Positions 34,210 through 44,621 of a stretch of 64,000 nt of DNA are shown here, piece by piece (position 1 is the first letter of the stretch; each line of letters begins with the position of its first letter). Made by a program: the position numbers and the translations under genes. The notes below the pieces were generated by a model, which was not told the DNA's origin, made no database searches, and saw nothing but the letters and a program-made list of their open reading frames with translations. Source of the DNA: Stachybotrys elegans (Eukaryota > Ascomycota > Sordariomycetes > Hypocreales > Stachybotryaceae); NCBI GenBank assembly GCA_020746835.1, contig JAGPNK010000011.1:1426001-1490000 (forward strand), in the 5' to 3' direction.

Positions 34210-36372
34210 TCAAAAGACGACGGAATCATCATCCTCATAATCGCCGTCCCACTCTTCCTCTGATTCCTCATCTTCGACCCGAAAATCCTCCATGCCGTAC
34301 TGAATCTCCCTGGGCTTCTGATTATCAAAGAGAATACTGACAGTCGTGCAAAGTCCCTGGACATGGAAATCTGGTTCCTGTGTTGCTGCATCTTCATCGT
34401 GATCCTGGCTGTGACCTTCGTCCTCCGAGTCCGACATGGTTATATCTTCGTCAGTATCGGGCTCCCTATACATAGAATAGTTTTCCTGTCGTCGCCGAAG
34501 CTTCGAGTTGGATTTTGTCTTGTGTGCAGCAATTCGTCCGCTACGGCGGGACGGTGACAGCGACAGTTTGGTACGCCTGCGCTTCCTGGGATGGGCGGCG
34601 GCATCTTCCTGATCGAGTTCGCCAGAGGCATTTCCAGAACGAGGCATCTCGAGAGGCCGAAGGAAAACGCGCTCCAGCTTCCCCCTCCACTCATGGCGCA
34701 TAGTAGCACGGGTTTGCCAAGGAATATCAAGCATCGTCTTGATCGCAAGGTGTCGCAGGTTGGGCAGGTTGGGTGCGCTATCGATAAGGGACTGAAAGAA
34801 CATCTCGGCTGTCTCGACCGACCAGTCTCGAATGTGCTCCATCTCGATGACACGAATACTGGATGGCCACTTGGGCACCTGGTCCGGCAGAAGGGCAAAG
34901 TCGTACAGGGGATCGGCGTCGTTTAGAGAATCATGGTGGCGGTAGTACAGCATGCTTAGACGCAGCTCTTGAAGGCATGGACATGTGTCGGCCAAGGTGG
35001 TCAGAAATGCGAGGTCCAAGGACTGATTGTGCATCAATGTCAAATAGCGAATCTTGGTGCCGTGACTTGAAAGAAACAGCTGCAGATCTTCTGACTTAAT
35101 CTCCCAGCAATTGATGAGCTCCACATGCTCAAGGTTGTCTGGCAGCAGAGGAAGCAGGCGATCGTTCATGACAGTTGATGATTCAAATACGAGGTGCTTG
35201 AGCGACTTGAGCTCCGCGATGGCGTTTGCAACACTCTGCACGACAGCCCCATCCTCCCTGTCCAGCATCAACGCGGCTTCTTCATCGCCGGGCTTGGGTT
35301 GAGGTTTGTGTAGAGATGGCACCTGAACATTTGTGAAGCTGACTCTGGTGAGGTTAGAAAAGGCAGGCGTTTGGTGCAGTGCGACGACGTCGCCAATGGT
35401 TGCTACCATGCCTCCGAGAAGACTGCCACTCCATTCGAAGCTCTTGAGGTGAGTTGGAGCGGGGCTGAGGGCCATGACGCCCGATTCAGAGGCTTCTCCA
35501 GTGAGGCCGCGGAAGATGTCAGCGGTGTAATGCCATCTGACGGCTGTATCAAGGGCCCGGTATGGAACATGGTCTAGAGGCGTGAATATGATGAGCTCTT
35601 GGAGCCGTGGAAGAGGGGCGATCAGCTGGTACAGAATGGACTGAGGAACAATGTGGATGTCGATGTGAAGGGATTCAATCTTGGTGCGATAGTTGATGCA
35701 AGTTTCGGTAGGATCCCGCTCCAGCAATGCGACGAGCCGTCGGCCCTTGGCGGCAGTCTTGATGTTGGGACACCGGTACATTGCAGCAAGGGCAGGCTCA
35801 AGAAGCGCACGGCACGTGGTAGCCGCACGCACAAGCCAGTTTGCACCATCCCCCTGAGACCCGGCGTAAATGAAGATATCGGCCCAAGCATCGTAAGGTA
35901 TTCGTGGATCCGTCCAATCGGGGATCTTAGCCCCAGCTTCGGGCTCATCCTTCACGGCCGACCCGTTCTCTTGTACAACATGAGACGACCGAGGTGTGGG
36001 CGGGGTAGCAATGGTCCTCTTTACGCCTTGGGCGCGAGCACCTGTTCGTCGGGCTGGCTGAACCTGATGTGTACTGGGTATTCGTGTCTCTCTGGTGGTG
36101 GCTTTGGCAGCCGTCTTCTGGTCACGCTTCTGACGAGGAGAAGTCCTGGTGGAGTGGCGAGTAGGGCGTCGTGGTGGGGGAGAGGGAGCATCACTCAAAT
36201 CCTGGGCCGAGCTTTCATCTTCTTCCGAGAGATCCTGTTTCGCAATCTCTTCTCGAGCGCGTCTTGCCGACGCCCGCCGGGGCCGTGATGGAATACTACG
36301 GGGGTTGCGATTTGAAGGTGGCTCGGTTCGAGAGGTGGCTGCAGACCGACCACGACGACGGGTTACGGCCAT
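34210..36372 (-). CDS. F-box/LRR-like protein with basic disordered ends
   Basis: One exon encodes 720 residues, from MAVTRRRGRSAATSR to the acidic end EEWDGDYEDDDSVVF. The first 150 residues are basic and Ser/Pro-rich. An F-box-like helix bundle follows, with IPYDAWADIFIYAG then WLVRAATTCRALLEPALAAM (about 160-205). Irregular leucine-rich repeats come next, with LPRLQELIIFTPL, LKHLVFESSTVM, LEHVELINCWEI and CLQELRLSML. The C-terminal quarter has Lys/Arg clusters (HPRKRRRTKLSLS) and an acidic Ser/Asp tail with likely casein-kinase sites. The F-box would bind Skp1 and the LRRs would select the substrate of an SCF ligase. The basic patches suggest a nuclear location. The substrate is unknown. 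It shares its upstream region with the SUZ12 gene. Confidence 0.82.
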   Translation of the reverse strand: MAVTRRRGRSAATSRTEPPSNRNPRSIPSRPRRASARRAREEIAKQDLSEEDESSAQDLSDAPSPPPRRPTRHSTRTSPRQKRDQKTAAKATTRETRIPSTHQVQPARRTGARAQGVKRTIATPPTPRSSHVVQENGSAVKDEPEAGAKIPDWTDPRIPYDAWADIFIYAGSQGDGANWLVRAATTCRALLEPALAAMYRCPNIKTAAKGRRLVALLERDPTETCINYRTKIESLHIDIHIVPQSILYQLIAPLPRLQELIIFTPLDHVPYRALDTAVRWHYTADIFRGLTGEASESGVMALSPAPTHLKSFEWSGSLLGGMVATIGDVVALHQTPAFSNLTRVSFTNVQVPSLHKPQPKPGDEEAALMLDREDGAVVQSVANAIAELKSLKHLVFESSTVMNDRLLPLLPDNLEHVELINCWEIKSEDLQLFLSSHGTKIRYLTLMHNQSLDLAFLTTLADTCPCLQELRLSMLYYRHHDSLNDADPLYDFALLPDQVPKWPSSIRVIEMEHIRDWSVETAEMFFQSLIDSAPNLPNLRHLAIKTMLDIPWQTRATMRHEWRGKLERVFLRPLEMPRSGNASGELDQEDAAAHPRKRRRTKLSLSPSRRSGRIAAHKTKSNSKLRRRQENYSMYREPDTDEDITMSDSEDEGHSQDHDEDAATQEPDFHVQGLCTTVSILFDNQKPREIQYGMEDFRVEDEESEEEWDGDYEDDDSVVF

Positions 36373-38319
36373 GGTAGCGCAGCGTCTCCGACCGAGAGCC
36401 GAGGCATCCAGAAGGCTCTGAGAAACCTGAAGAGTATGGGCTGAAAATTTCCAAGACGAGCCGGCGTAGCCTTGAGGAGAAGAAACGACCGGCGCAAGCT
36501 ATCGACAAACGTTGCTTCACGGTACAAATAAAGGTTCAGTCGAAGGAGCCAGCCCAGCAGCCGAGATGAGCTGTATGAGGGTGCTGGCTAGACAAATACG
36601 ACAAGGCGTTAGGAATCCAGACCCGATGCGTAATCCAAGCACTTCAGTGAGCGTTGCTGGTGGTGAGCAGAGAGCGGGATCGTCGAAGATGTAGAATCAA
36701 TCAGTGACGCTGAAAGTAAGAATGATGCCATCTTCTGCGATAACCTAAGGTAAGCTAGGGTGGGCTTGGTGGGCTTGGTGGGGCGAAAAACGCAGGTACC
36801 TCCCAGGTCCCGGTCGCGCTAATCTTACGGGAGACTCGCAGAACCTTGTCCACCAGGCAAGACGGCCCCAGACGCATGAAAGTTGTCCACTGAGAATTCA
36901 GGCAGAAGCCACTGGGATGCCTGGCTCTTTAAGCAAATGAGACTCGACTCAGCTCGAGGTACCTTGGTTGGATTTCAGCCGCCCTTGTGATACATGAAGA
37001 CTTTGCGTTGGCATGCATACCAACGACGAACCTAATTACTGTACACGGCTGAATTTTGTTGCGAGAGGTGAGGCAGGTTGTATGGCAATTACCTGCCTGT
37101 CCGTGCTAAAGGGGTTTGTACACAGTACCTATCGAAATGACACAAGCACACGCTCGTTTCTAACTAAACTTTTCCTTCTATTAACTGACAACATAATTGT
37201 AATGCCTACCTAGGTGTCATATTGTTCCTTAACAGGTAGAATCTATGAAGTTTTCTTCAAGTTTTTTTTGTCTCCGATGCCTCCATTAGGCTAAAAGCGC
37301 GTAGCACAGTGGCAACAGTCTTCCAGCACTCCGCCTCAAAACTCGGGTCACGCGCATAGGGGGAAGCCTACAGAGGTGTTCTGCAAGACCAAGAAATGCA
37401 GATTCAACTGCTGTCCGGCAGGGCACGAACTCGGGCTGATATCCTTCCTCACATCTGCTCGCCTCTGCCTCAAAAGAGCCAGTAGCGCGAATGATAAGGG
37501 AGGAAGCAATCTAGCCCGACGAGGAGCCTCCAACTATTTCTGAGCAAAATCCTTGACACCATCAATCCATCTCATAGTACTATTTTCAACATTGCATCTA
37601 TTTGAAATGTGTCCTGTATGATTGGCAACGAATCTGGGAGCTGCGAGTCGACATAGGTACGGAGGTACGGAGTACCTCAGTGGATGAAGGGGAAGGTACG
37701 GTGGCCACTGTTTTGTGTACATGGAGTGCGCTACCTATTGTTGGCTGTATGCCGCCGAGAGGTATCCACTTGCAGAGAACAAGGTACCTCTGGGAAGTTA
37801 GGCCCTGCTGTTACTCCGTACCTTGTACTCCGTACTCTGTGGTTGATTGGTGATTGGCCTAGGCGCGCCTTCCTGGATCCAGCGCTAGCCCGTTCTTGGA
37901 GTCGCGATAGAATCTCCCCTAGTAGTTCTTCACTTTGACAGCATCACACGCGTCGCTGGCTAAACAGCATCTCGTCGCGTCCGCCAGCTGCATCACCTCG
38001 TCCCGCCGCGCGCCGCAGTCCTCATCGCCTGGCATCCCGGGGTCTCGAGCGTATCGCCTGTCTGAACCTGCCACTTCCGCTGCACCTCTGCGGATGAGCG
38101 CCCCTCTCAGCGCATTCGGAGCCCCTTGGCCTAGGTTTGACGGACCAAGACGGACTGACTGAGCGAGTCTGCCTGCCTGTGCGCACTCACCCATTCGTTC
38201 ACCACCACACCACTCACCACTCACCACTCACTGCGCCGTCAGCACCAAACATTGTTATCAACCACCTTCACTACCAAACCGCTTGGCCGGTCACCCACAA
38301 CAATGAATTGTTGCCATCC
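36373..38319. other. Divergent region between the F-box/LRR and SUZ12 genes
   Basis: 1.95 kb lie between two outward-facing genes. It contains a short tandem of gtgggcttg (36760-36783) and three copies of the TACTCCGTA nonamer (37666-37674, 37812-37820, 37826-37834). ORFs here are short and lack features. The open frame leading into SUZ12 from 38137 has no ATG before 38320. Confidence 0.6.
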
Positions 38320-38329
38320 ATGGCTCTGA
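38303..38329 (+). promoter_or_regulatory. Short upstream ORF overlapping the SUZ12 start codon
   Basis: An ATG at 38303 opens an eight-codon frame (MNCCHPWL) that stops at 38327-38329, past the main ATG at 38320 and in another frame. If transcribed in the leader it would compete with the main start and could lower translation. Confidence 0.45.
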
Positions 38330-40873
38330 GGCAGGCTCATTCTTACAACCGCCAACAATTCCCTCCATCCCTTCCCACGCCCGACCACTCTTCTGGTCCG
38401 AGCCAATCACCCTCCGCCATGACGGCTCAGAAAAATCACAACAACAAACGGTCCAGCCCGTTTCTCTCGCGCAACATCGACACTGTCCTCAACGGCTATG
38501 ACATGATGGCCGTCGGTCCTAATGGCCTCTTGATTGCCGCCGACAAGGACGTCGCACGCCACCCAGATGACCACGCCAAACAGCCCCCTCAGAAGCGCCG
38601 TCGCGTCTCGACCTCCAACCCTGTTGTTCCCGACCGTCTGGTCATCTCTCCCGGGGCATCTGAGCATCGCCAGTCTTTGCGCATTGACGTTCAGCGCATT
38701 TTTCATCAGGACACCAAGAAGGTCAAAGGACTCGCTAAGCCCGCCATTGACCTTCAGACCAAGGCCAACTGTAGAATCACCATCTCGGACCACAGCTCAG
38801 GCCAGCCTCGGGTCCTTCACTGCCAGAGCCAGATATGTGAGATAACCTCTTCTGCGAACCCTTCCCTTGGGCCCCATCGTCTCGCCCGTGTCGAATTGCC
38901 TGCGCCTTTCTCTGTTCCTTTGGAGAGCATCTGCATCAACAAGCCGGAAAATGACACCTTTGATTTTTCTGACGCCTACACGCTCTCGGTCGAATTCGAA
39001 GCCGCCGGAGACAGTCGCTGGCCGCCGCTTAACTCGCAGGATCTCGGATTTCTACCTTCAGCACACAGCCTGGCTGGTTCAACCAAGCAATGGGTCCTGT
39101 CTTCGCAGTTTGACAGGATTGAGGGGAAACTCAAAAAAAATGTCACCCTAACCTCGGGACTCTTCCCCCGGCGCGACACACACCTCACCCAGTATGTCAT
39201 GGAAGTAGACGTGAGACGAACTGCTGGCTTTTTGGCGTACAATCGTCTCGACCCAGGAACCGAAGCCTGCATCACTGCCGTCGATCCCGACCTCCCGGCC
39301 TTCACCTCTCACCTGCAGCCTGTTGCTGACGGTCGCATCAACGGCCTCAACGGCACCCTTTACCCATCGGCTGGCAGCGTCCTCAACGGTGTTCATGAAA
39401 CGAATGGGTTTCATGATATTAATGGGGTCAATGGGGAGGATGTGTCCGATGGACCTCACGGATTGAACGGGGTCAACGGAGTCAACGGAGTCAATGGGGT
39501 TAATGGCATCAACAATGCTGAAATGCTCAACGGCATCAACGGACACATCCACGATGACTTCTCACACGACAATGAGGAGGACCCGGAAGAAGCACACACG
39601 CCGTCGCGCTCTTTGAGGACCCGGGAGAACAAAGAGTACAACCTGAAGAAGCTGAGTGACCAGGCTCGGGGCAAGGACAAGAAGCGGCGCGCCAAGGATG
39701 CGCACTCGGTCGAGGAGGCCGTGGGCAAGATCATCTATTATGTGCCGTCAGACCAGCCGGTTCGCCTCAACCTTTTCAGATGCGTAACCTGTGGATCACA
39801 CCTCGAATCCTTCCCAGCGCTGCAGGCTCACTTCCAGAGCCATCCCGATTTCGAATACTCGGTTGATTTAGCAAAGGCCGTGCCCCAAGTCCGTGTCTCG
39901 GCCCGCTTGGAGATATCGACTCCGTCTCGCATGCATAGAATAGCCCCGACGCGCCCACCCTTCAATCTCGAGACCTACGTCACGGGCGATTATCTACGCA
40001 CCGCTTCTCGCCCTGGTCCCGAAGGCAATGAGGACGGCACCACCTCTCCACGGCCTAGAAGCTTTCAGGAGCAGCTGAAATCGGCCTCGCCAGCTCCGCG
40101 CTCCAAGTCTTCGCAGCAACGTCGGGTGGAGCAACGGGTTCCGCGGAAAGAAGTTGTGGTGCCCAATGCTAGCCAGCCTCTTTTCCATCCCATCAGCAAG
40201 GCCCCTCTGCGACCAGGCGACAAGGTGCCCCAGCCTGCTACTGACAGTGCTTGGCTTATTCAGAAGCACCGAGAGAGCATCGATGAGTTTTCCGATGTTA
40301 CACCGGCTGAGAAGGAATATGTCAAAGAGTGGGATGGCTACATTCTGAAACAGAACATTACTTCTCCGGCATATTTCCCTCGCGCCTGGATAGCATTTGT
40401 CCGGGAAAAGGCCTCGTGGCTCGTGGCTGCCGAGCGTCGCATGCTGGAGTTTGGCAAGCATGCCAGCGTACTGCTCGTGCGCGATGTTCTGGACGACAAT
40501 ACGGTCAACGAAGCCTTTGTTTTCATCAACGAAGCTAGAGAAAAGGCGCATCTCAAACGCGAGGAAGTCATCAATCTGGGCACGGGCGACGGCGACGGTA
40601 CCCATCCGCAGTCGCCCAAGTCATCTCAGATTCGCAAGAGCGATAGCGGCTGCGCCATCTGTCACCTCCCCGCCCTGGGGCCCCGACTATTGATCTGTCA
40701 CAACAAGGTAACATCATCTCGTCCTGACCGCGTCACGGCGCTGCTAACAACACCGATAGACATGCCGGAAGCGCGTGTACCATAGTGACTGTGTTACGGA
40801 TGCAACTGCAGGCGCAGTAAACAAGCGAAAATGGCTCTGCGGCAGTTGTAGCAAGCAAGAAAAGATCCCTTAG
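38320..40873 (+). CDS. SUZ12: SUZ12 homologue (Polycomb repressive complex 2) with C-terminal PHD finger
   Basis: Exons 38320-40707 and 40760-40873 encode 833 residues. The intron runs from GTAACA to CGATAG, with CTGCTAAC as branch point. A C2H2 zinc finger (Cys488, Cys491, His504, His508) precedes a VEFS-box (about 656-746, with DVTPAEKEYVKEWDGYI and ITSPAYFPRAWIAFVREKAS). That is the order in Su(z)12 proteins. The last 56 residues form a C4HC3 PHD-type finger: Cys778, Cys781, Cys793, Cys798, His804, Cys807, Cys823 and Cys826. The intron falls inside it. SUZ12 pairs its VEFS-box with the EZH2/KMT6 catalytic subunit, and PRC2 deposits H3K27me3. A variable Asn-Gly repeat (LNGVNGVNGVNG) sits between the domains. 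No in-frame ATG lies upstream of 38320. Confidence 0.85.
39463..39513 (+). repeat. Minisatellite coding for NGV repeats
   Basis: Nine-base units of the type aacgg(a/g)gtc, coding Asn-Gly-Val, are repeated about five times within SUZ12. Scattered NG dipeptides extend on both sides. It is probably a disordered, length-variable linker. Confidence 0.85.
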
Positions 40874-41713
40874 GTAGGGAATTTGTCGCCGAACCGCAGC
40901 CGAAGATTTCACCGCAGCGCTTCAGGGGTGCCTCACAGCTCGTTTCATCCCAGCGTAAAAAGATCTTTGCCGCGCAAAGTTGAGTGACGCGCAGCGCCTC
41001 AGCAGCAGCGACTGGCCAGGAGGGCATGACTTGAACCAAGGGTGTACGAGAATGCAGCGATCATGGGGGAGGGCTTTTCGAAAAATTAATCACATCTAGG
41101 GGTGTTCCTACAGGGGCGGGTCGGAGCGCCAGGGCACGACAACAACTACGGAGGTGGATGGATGGTGTGGAATGGGGGCGATCTCTATATACTTTGCGGC
41201 TGCAACTGGGAGTCGATGCGGATTGGGATTCACAAACGGAGCTCACTACATTGCCTTGGTGTAATCATATGTTTTTTGTACATTGCTGCTTTTCTAGCTC
41301 ATACATACACCACACAGCTCCAGCGGGTATTCTTCCGTTAGTTGTGTGGTTTTGCATTCTTTGTCTCCTACCTATCTTTCCCGAACTTCTCTTGACCACA
41401 TTGCTTGTTCAACGTCTGCGCATGACAAAGGCTCCCCCCTCTTGCCTACTTATTTTCTTTGAGAACACGGCGGACATTTTTGGATATGGAGTAATTGTGA
41501 CGTGTCACTTGCACCGAGTTTATATTGAACCTCCCTCTTGTCCTGCAGATGCATGCAAGACATATGGGGGTACTATGAAGCAGAAGAAGAAAATACCTTC
41601 CTTTGGATGTCCCTCCCCCTAACGCCGACGAGCGAGAGGATCGCCCTTCCGAGACTTGAAATTGCTCATCCGCCAATTTACAATGAAAATTAAACTACAT
41701 ATGCCCCCGGCGC
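40874..41713. other. Convergent intergenic region
   Basis: This lies between the 3' ends of SUZ12 (+) and SF3b145 (-). No gene is seen. Confidence 0.65.
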
Positions 41714-43567
41714 TCAGTGCCTGGCTCGGCCTTGCTGTCTCTTCTCCGCATTCTCCTTGTCGGTCCGCTGCCTCTTGCGACTCTCCTGGGCAATCATCTC
41801 GCTGAGGTCGTCGTCGTAGGACCACTGGGCGCCGATGCCCTCCTGGCGAGAGCTCTCATCGAACTTGCGGCGCAGGTCGTCCTTGTCGATGCCGTCGCGG
41901 CTCTGCAGGGCGTCCACGTCAAGGGCCACGTCCACGTCGCCGGGCTTCTTGCGCTTGCGCGAGTCGTCCTCGGCGCCCAGCACCGGCATGCCCGCGCGTT
42001 GCTGGCCTGCGCTGAGGTCGTAGACGCGCTCGCTGCCGAAGAAGCCTTCGGCACGGACTTGGCGCTCGGGCAGAACGGTGTAGGCGGAGCGCGGGGCGGA
42101 AGACTCCTCAGTATCGTAGCCGCGACGCTCTTTGCGGAGATCCATCTCACCGGCGATGGACGTCTCGACGCCGGTACCATAGTCGACTGGAGCTGTGCTG
42201 GCGTAGCCTGCGGGGGTTTCGAGGCCACCGGGTGTCTCGAGGCCTCCAGGAACATCTCCGTTACTCTCCCCTTCTTCTTCTTCGCCTGACTCTTCTTCCT
42301 CAGACTCCTCTTCCTCTTCTTCACGAGGCTGAAGCTCGCCCCATAGAGTGCGATCTATCGGTTCGCTGGCAACTTGTGTCTGCTGTCCCTGCGCTCCATT
42401 CTGGGCAGTGAGACCAAAGACGTCACCGCCGTACAGAGGCCTGTTGAATTCGTCGACTGGCGGCTTGCCCCAGCCGCCGGGATGGAAACCCCACGATCCT
42501 CCAGGAGGAGGAGGAGCGTTGAGGCCGGGAATTTTCAAATTAGGGTATGATGGGGGTGGGCCAAATCGTTGTTGATTGATGAGCCATGGCGGGGGCGCAC
42601 CAGGAGGCATACCTAGAGCCTCCTTGGTTGCCTCACTCAGCTCACCCGGGCGGAACTGCTGGTAGTCGACCTCGGCCTCCTTGCCCTCGTAGTAGACCTC
42701 ACCGAAGCGCGTGAGCTCAGGCTTGGTCTGGAAGCGGAAGAATGCATCGTAGAGCTTCTGGTAATCGATATCCAGCTTGCCCATTTTTGGCGCAACTCTT
42801 TCCCTCTGCTTCTGCTTCAGAGTCTGCTCTGCCTGTTTCTCCAGGACCGCATCACGCATCTCGGTGATGCCAGTCTCGGCAATGAATTGAGGAAGCCTAA
42901 ATGGGGGCTTCTCAATACCTCTCTTTGACGACAAGTACTCCCTCTTGAGAGACCAGTGCGGCGGCACGGGGATAACGTTTCGCTGGGCCTTGATCTGAAC
43001 GAGGAGACGCGGGTCTGAGGCCGAGACATCCTGCCACTCCACCACCTCTGGAATCCTGACCAGAGCCTTGAGCTCGGCAACAGACAGCTTCTTAAGCTGC
43101 TTCCTCTTCTTCTTGGAGAGCTTGGTCTGTCCGGTGACTTCTTCGTCTTCGTCGGGGATTTGATTGTCGTCATCGTAAAAGACTGTTCCCGTGTTGCCGG
43201 CGTTGGCTTCCTTGGCAATCTCATCCTCCTCGAAAGACACGCCGAACTTGGAGAAGATATCCTTGTAGACAGCGAAAGCCGGGTCGAAGTTTTCGTCGTC
43301 AAAGGTGGACTCTACAGCGATATCCTGTGTGGTTGCGGGCTCTGGTTTGACCTCGCCGTCTGTTGTTTGCTCTGGCTTAACCTCGGTTTCCTCGACGGGC
43401 TTGCTTGGGGTCTGCGCAACGAGAGTTAGCAGGCATTTTGGGAGGAGAGGCTTTGACGGTGGGAGATGCGACAGAGCGCGTGGGGGGTGTACCTCTACTT
43501 GTATCTTCTTCTGCTCCTTCTTCTTCGCCCTCCGCATCTGGTTCTTGGTCATCTTTGGCGCTGCCAT
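41714..43567 (-). CDS. Splicing factor SF3b subunit 2 (SF3b145/Cus1/SAP145)
   Basis: The preferred model is exon 43567-43493 plus exon 43411-41714, 590 residues. It starts MAAPKMTKNQMRRAKKKEQ. The intron has donor GTACAC, branch TGCTAAC and acceptor GCGCAG. The central DUF382 region reads IPEVVEWQDVSASDPRLLVQ then VIPVPPHWSLKREYLSSKRG. The PSP motif region follows (FRPGELSEATKEALGMPPGA, then PPPWLINQQRFGPPPSYPNL). A Gly/Pro stretch and an acidic C-terminal part with Glu runs end the protein. SF3b145 is a U2 snRNP protein that contacts SF3b49 and pre-mRNA near the branch point. The intron is 81 nt and has no in-frame stop, so a retained form of 617 residues is also readable. The frame is open upstream to 43699 but in poor context. 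Confidence 0.93.
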   Translation of the reverse strand: MAAPKMTKNQMRRAKKKEQKKIQVEVHPPRALSHLPPSKPLLPKCLLTLVAQTPSKPVEETEVKPEQTTDGEVKPEPATTQDIAVESTFDDENFDPAFAVYKDIFSKFGVSFEEDEIAKEANAGNTGTVFYDDDNQIPDEDEEVTGQTKLSKKKRKQLKKLSVAELKALVRIPEVVEWQDVSASDPRLLVQIKAQRNVIPVPPHWSLKREYLSSKRGIEKPPFRLPQFIAETGITEMRDAVLEKQAEQTLKQKQRERVAPKMGKLDIDYQKLYDAFFRFQTKPELTRFGEVYYEGKEAEVDYQQFRPGELSEATKEALGMPPGAPPPWLINQQRFGPPPSYPNLKIPGLNAPPPPGGSWGFHPGGWGKPPVDEFNRPLYGGDVFGLTAQNGAQGQQTQVASEPIDRTLWGELQPREEEEEESEEEESGEEEEGESNGDVPGGLETPGGLETPAGYASTAPVDYGTGVETSIAGEMDLRKERRGYDTEESSAPRSAYTVLPERQVRAEGFFGSERVYDLSAGQQRAGMPVLGAEDDSRKRKKPGDVDVALDVDALQSRDGIDKDDLRRKFDESSRQEGIGAQWSYDDDLSEMIAQESRKRQRTDKENAEKRQQGRARH

Positions 43568-44621
43568 GGTGAGAGCGTGCTCTGCTGCGAGGCAGGATTC
43601 CCCTTCTGAGTAACGACGGCGATGTAAAGAAGTGATAGGACGGCTGCGTGTCTGGGGCCAGGCTTCATGCCGTTGCGTCGAGAGGCGGCTGGATCGCAAT
43701 CAGGACGGCTCGGGGCGCAAAGTGTTGGAAGATGCGAAGTGAAGACTTGGACGAGCGTGTATCGCGACCAGTGATAGAGGCGCGATGCCGTGACACGGCC
43801 TGGTTCGCTTGGCTGCCAATGGTCTCCAGAAAAAGTTCAGGATTGGTGCCAAAGCTCTGCGATCGCGTTGGTGTCTGCTTCAGAGCCTATAGACAGTGGA
43901 TCTTGAACGATAAGGCTGCAATAGCGGGCTCTCGGGTGAGCTTCGGGTGATTGGAGAGGGAAGGGGGAAAAAATTAATGAACAAGATTTCAGAGGTCCAA
44001 GTGGAGGATGAGTCGGGCAGCCCCACTAGCCACTCTCAGCCTGGCAGCCACTGTAGGACCACCTCCTGGTGGGCTCAGCTTATGTGCCTCAGAACGGCGC
44101 GCGGCGACTTCCTAGGTGCGCCATCAAGTACTAGTACCTCTGCAGCGGGTGTCTTGGCAGAAATTACGCCACGGTGGAGTGCAAGGGACCGAGTACAGGA
44201 ACAAGGTTGCGCATTCGCACCCGCTATACGCAAACGGGAGCCTCCAAAACCCACCCGTGGACCTGCTTGAACACTTTCGCCCTTGACATCTGACGGAATT
44301 CCTCCTTGTACGAATTCATGTTTCTCAGTCCCTTTCGCCGGTTTGATGCAGTCGCAGTATCTGCAGCAATCCGTTGACATCCGTTGCTGTTGCCGCGCCA
44401 TGACATCGTCGTGGTGATTGAAAGCCCTCGTCCTATCCTTGGTCCCTCGTTTCAACAGTCTTGCTCTATTCGCCTTTGGGTAACCTGAGGTGACACGACG
44501 CCATCCCCAGCATCATCACGACGTTGCTCCCACCCACACTCGGCCTATATCCCGCCCTCGATTTCATCAACCAGCATCTGCCGACCGCGCGATATCGATC
44601 CGGTACGAATTCGTCGACGGC
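43568..44621. other. Divergent promoter region
   Basis: This lies between SF3b145 (-) and the Sly41-like transporter (+). The transporter frame is open from 44490 but its first ATG is at 44622. No other gene is seen. Confidence 0.6.

Noticed and set aside
37280..37480. Possible tRNA (A-box-like tagcacagtgg and a GAGTTCG on the other strand)
   Set aside because: The two boxes lie on opposite strands, and the bases around TTCG do not form a five-pair T stem, so no cloverleaf can be drawn.
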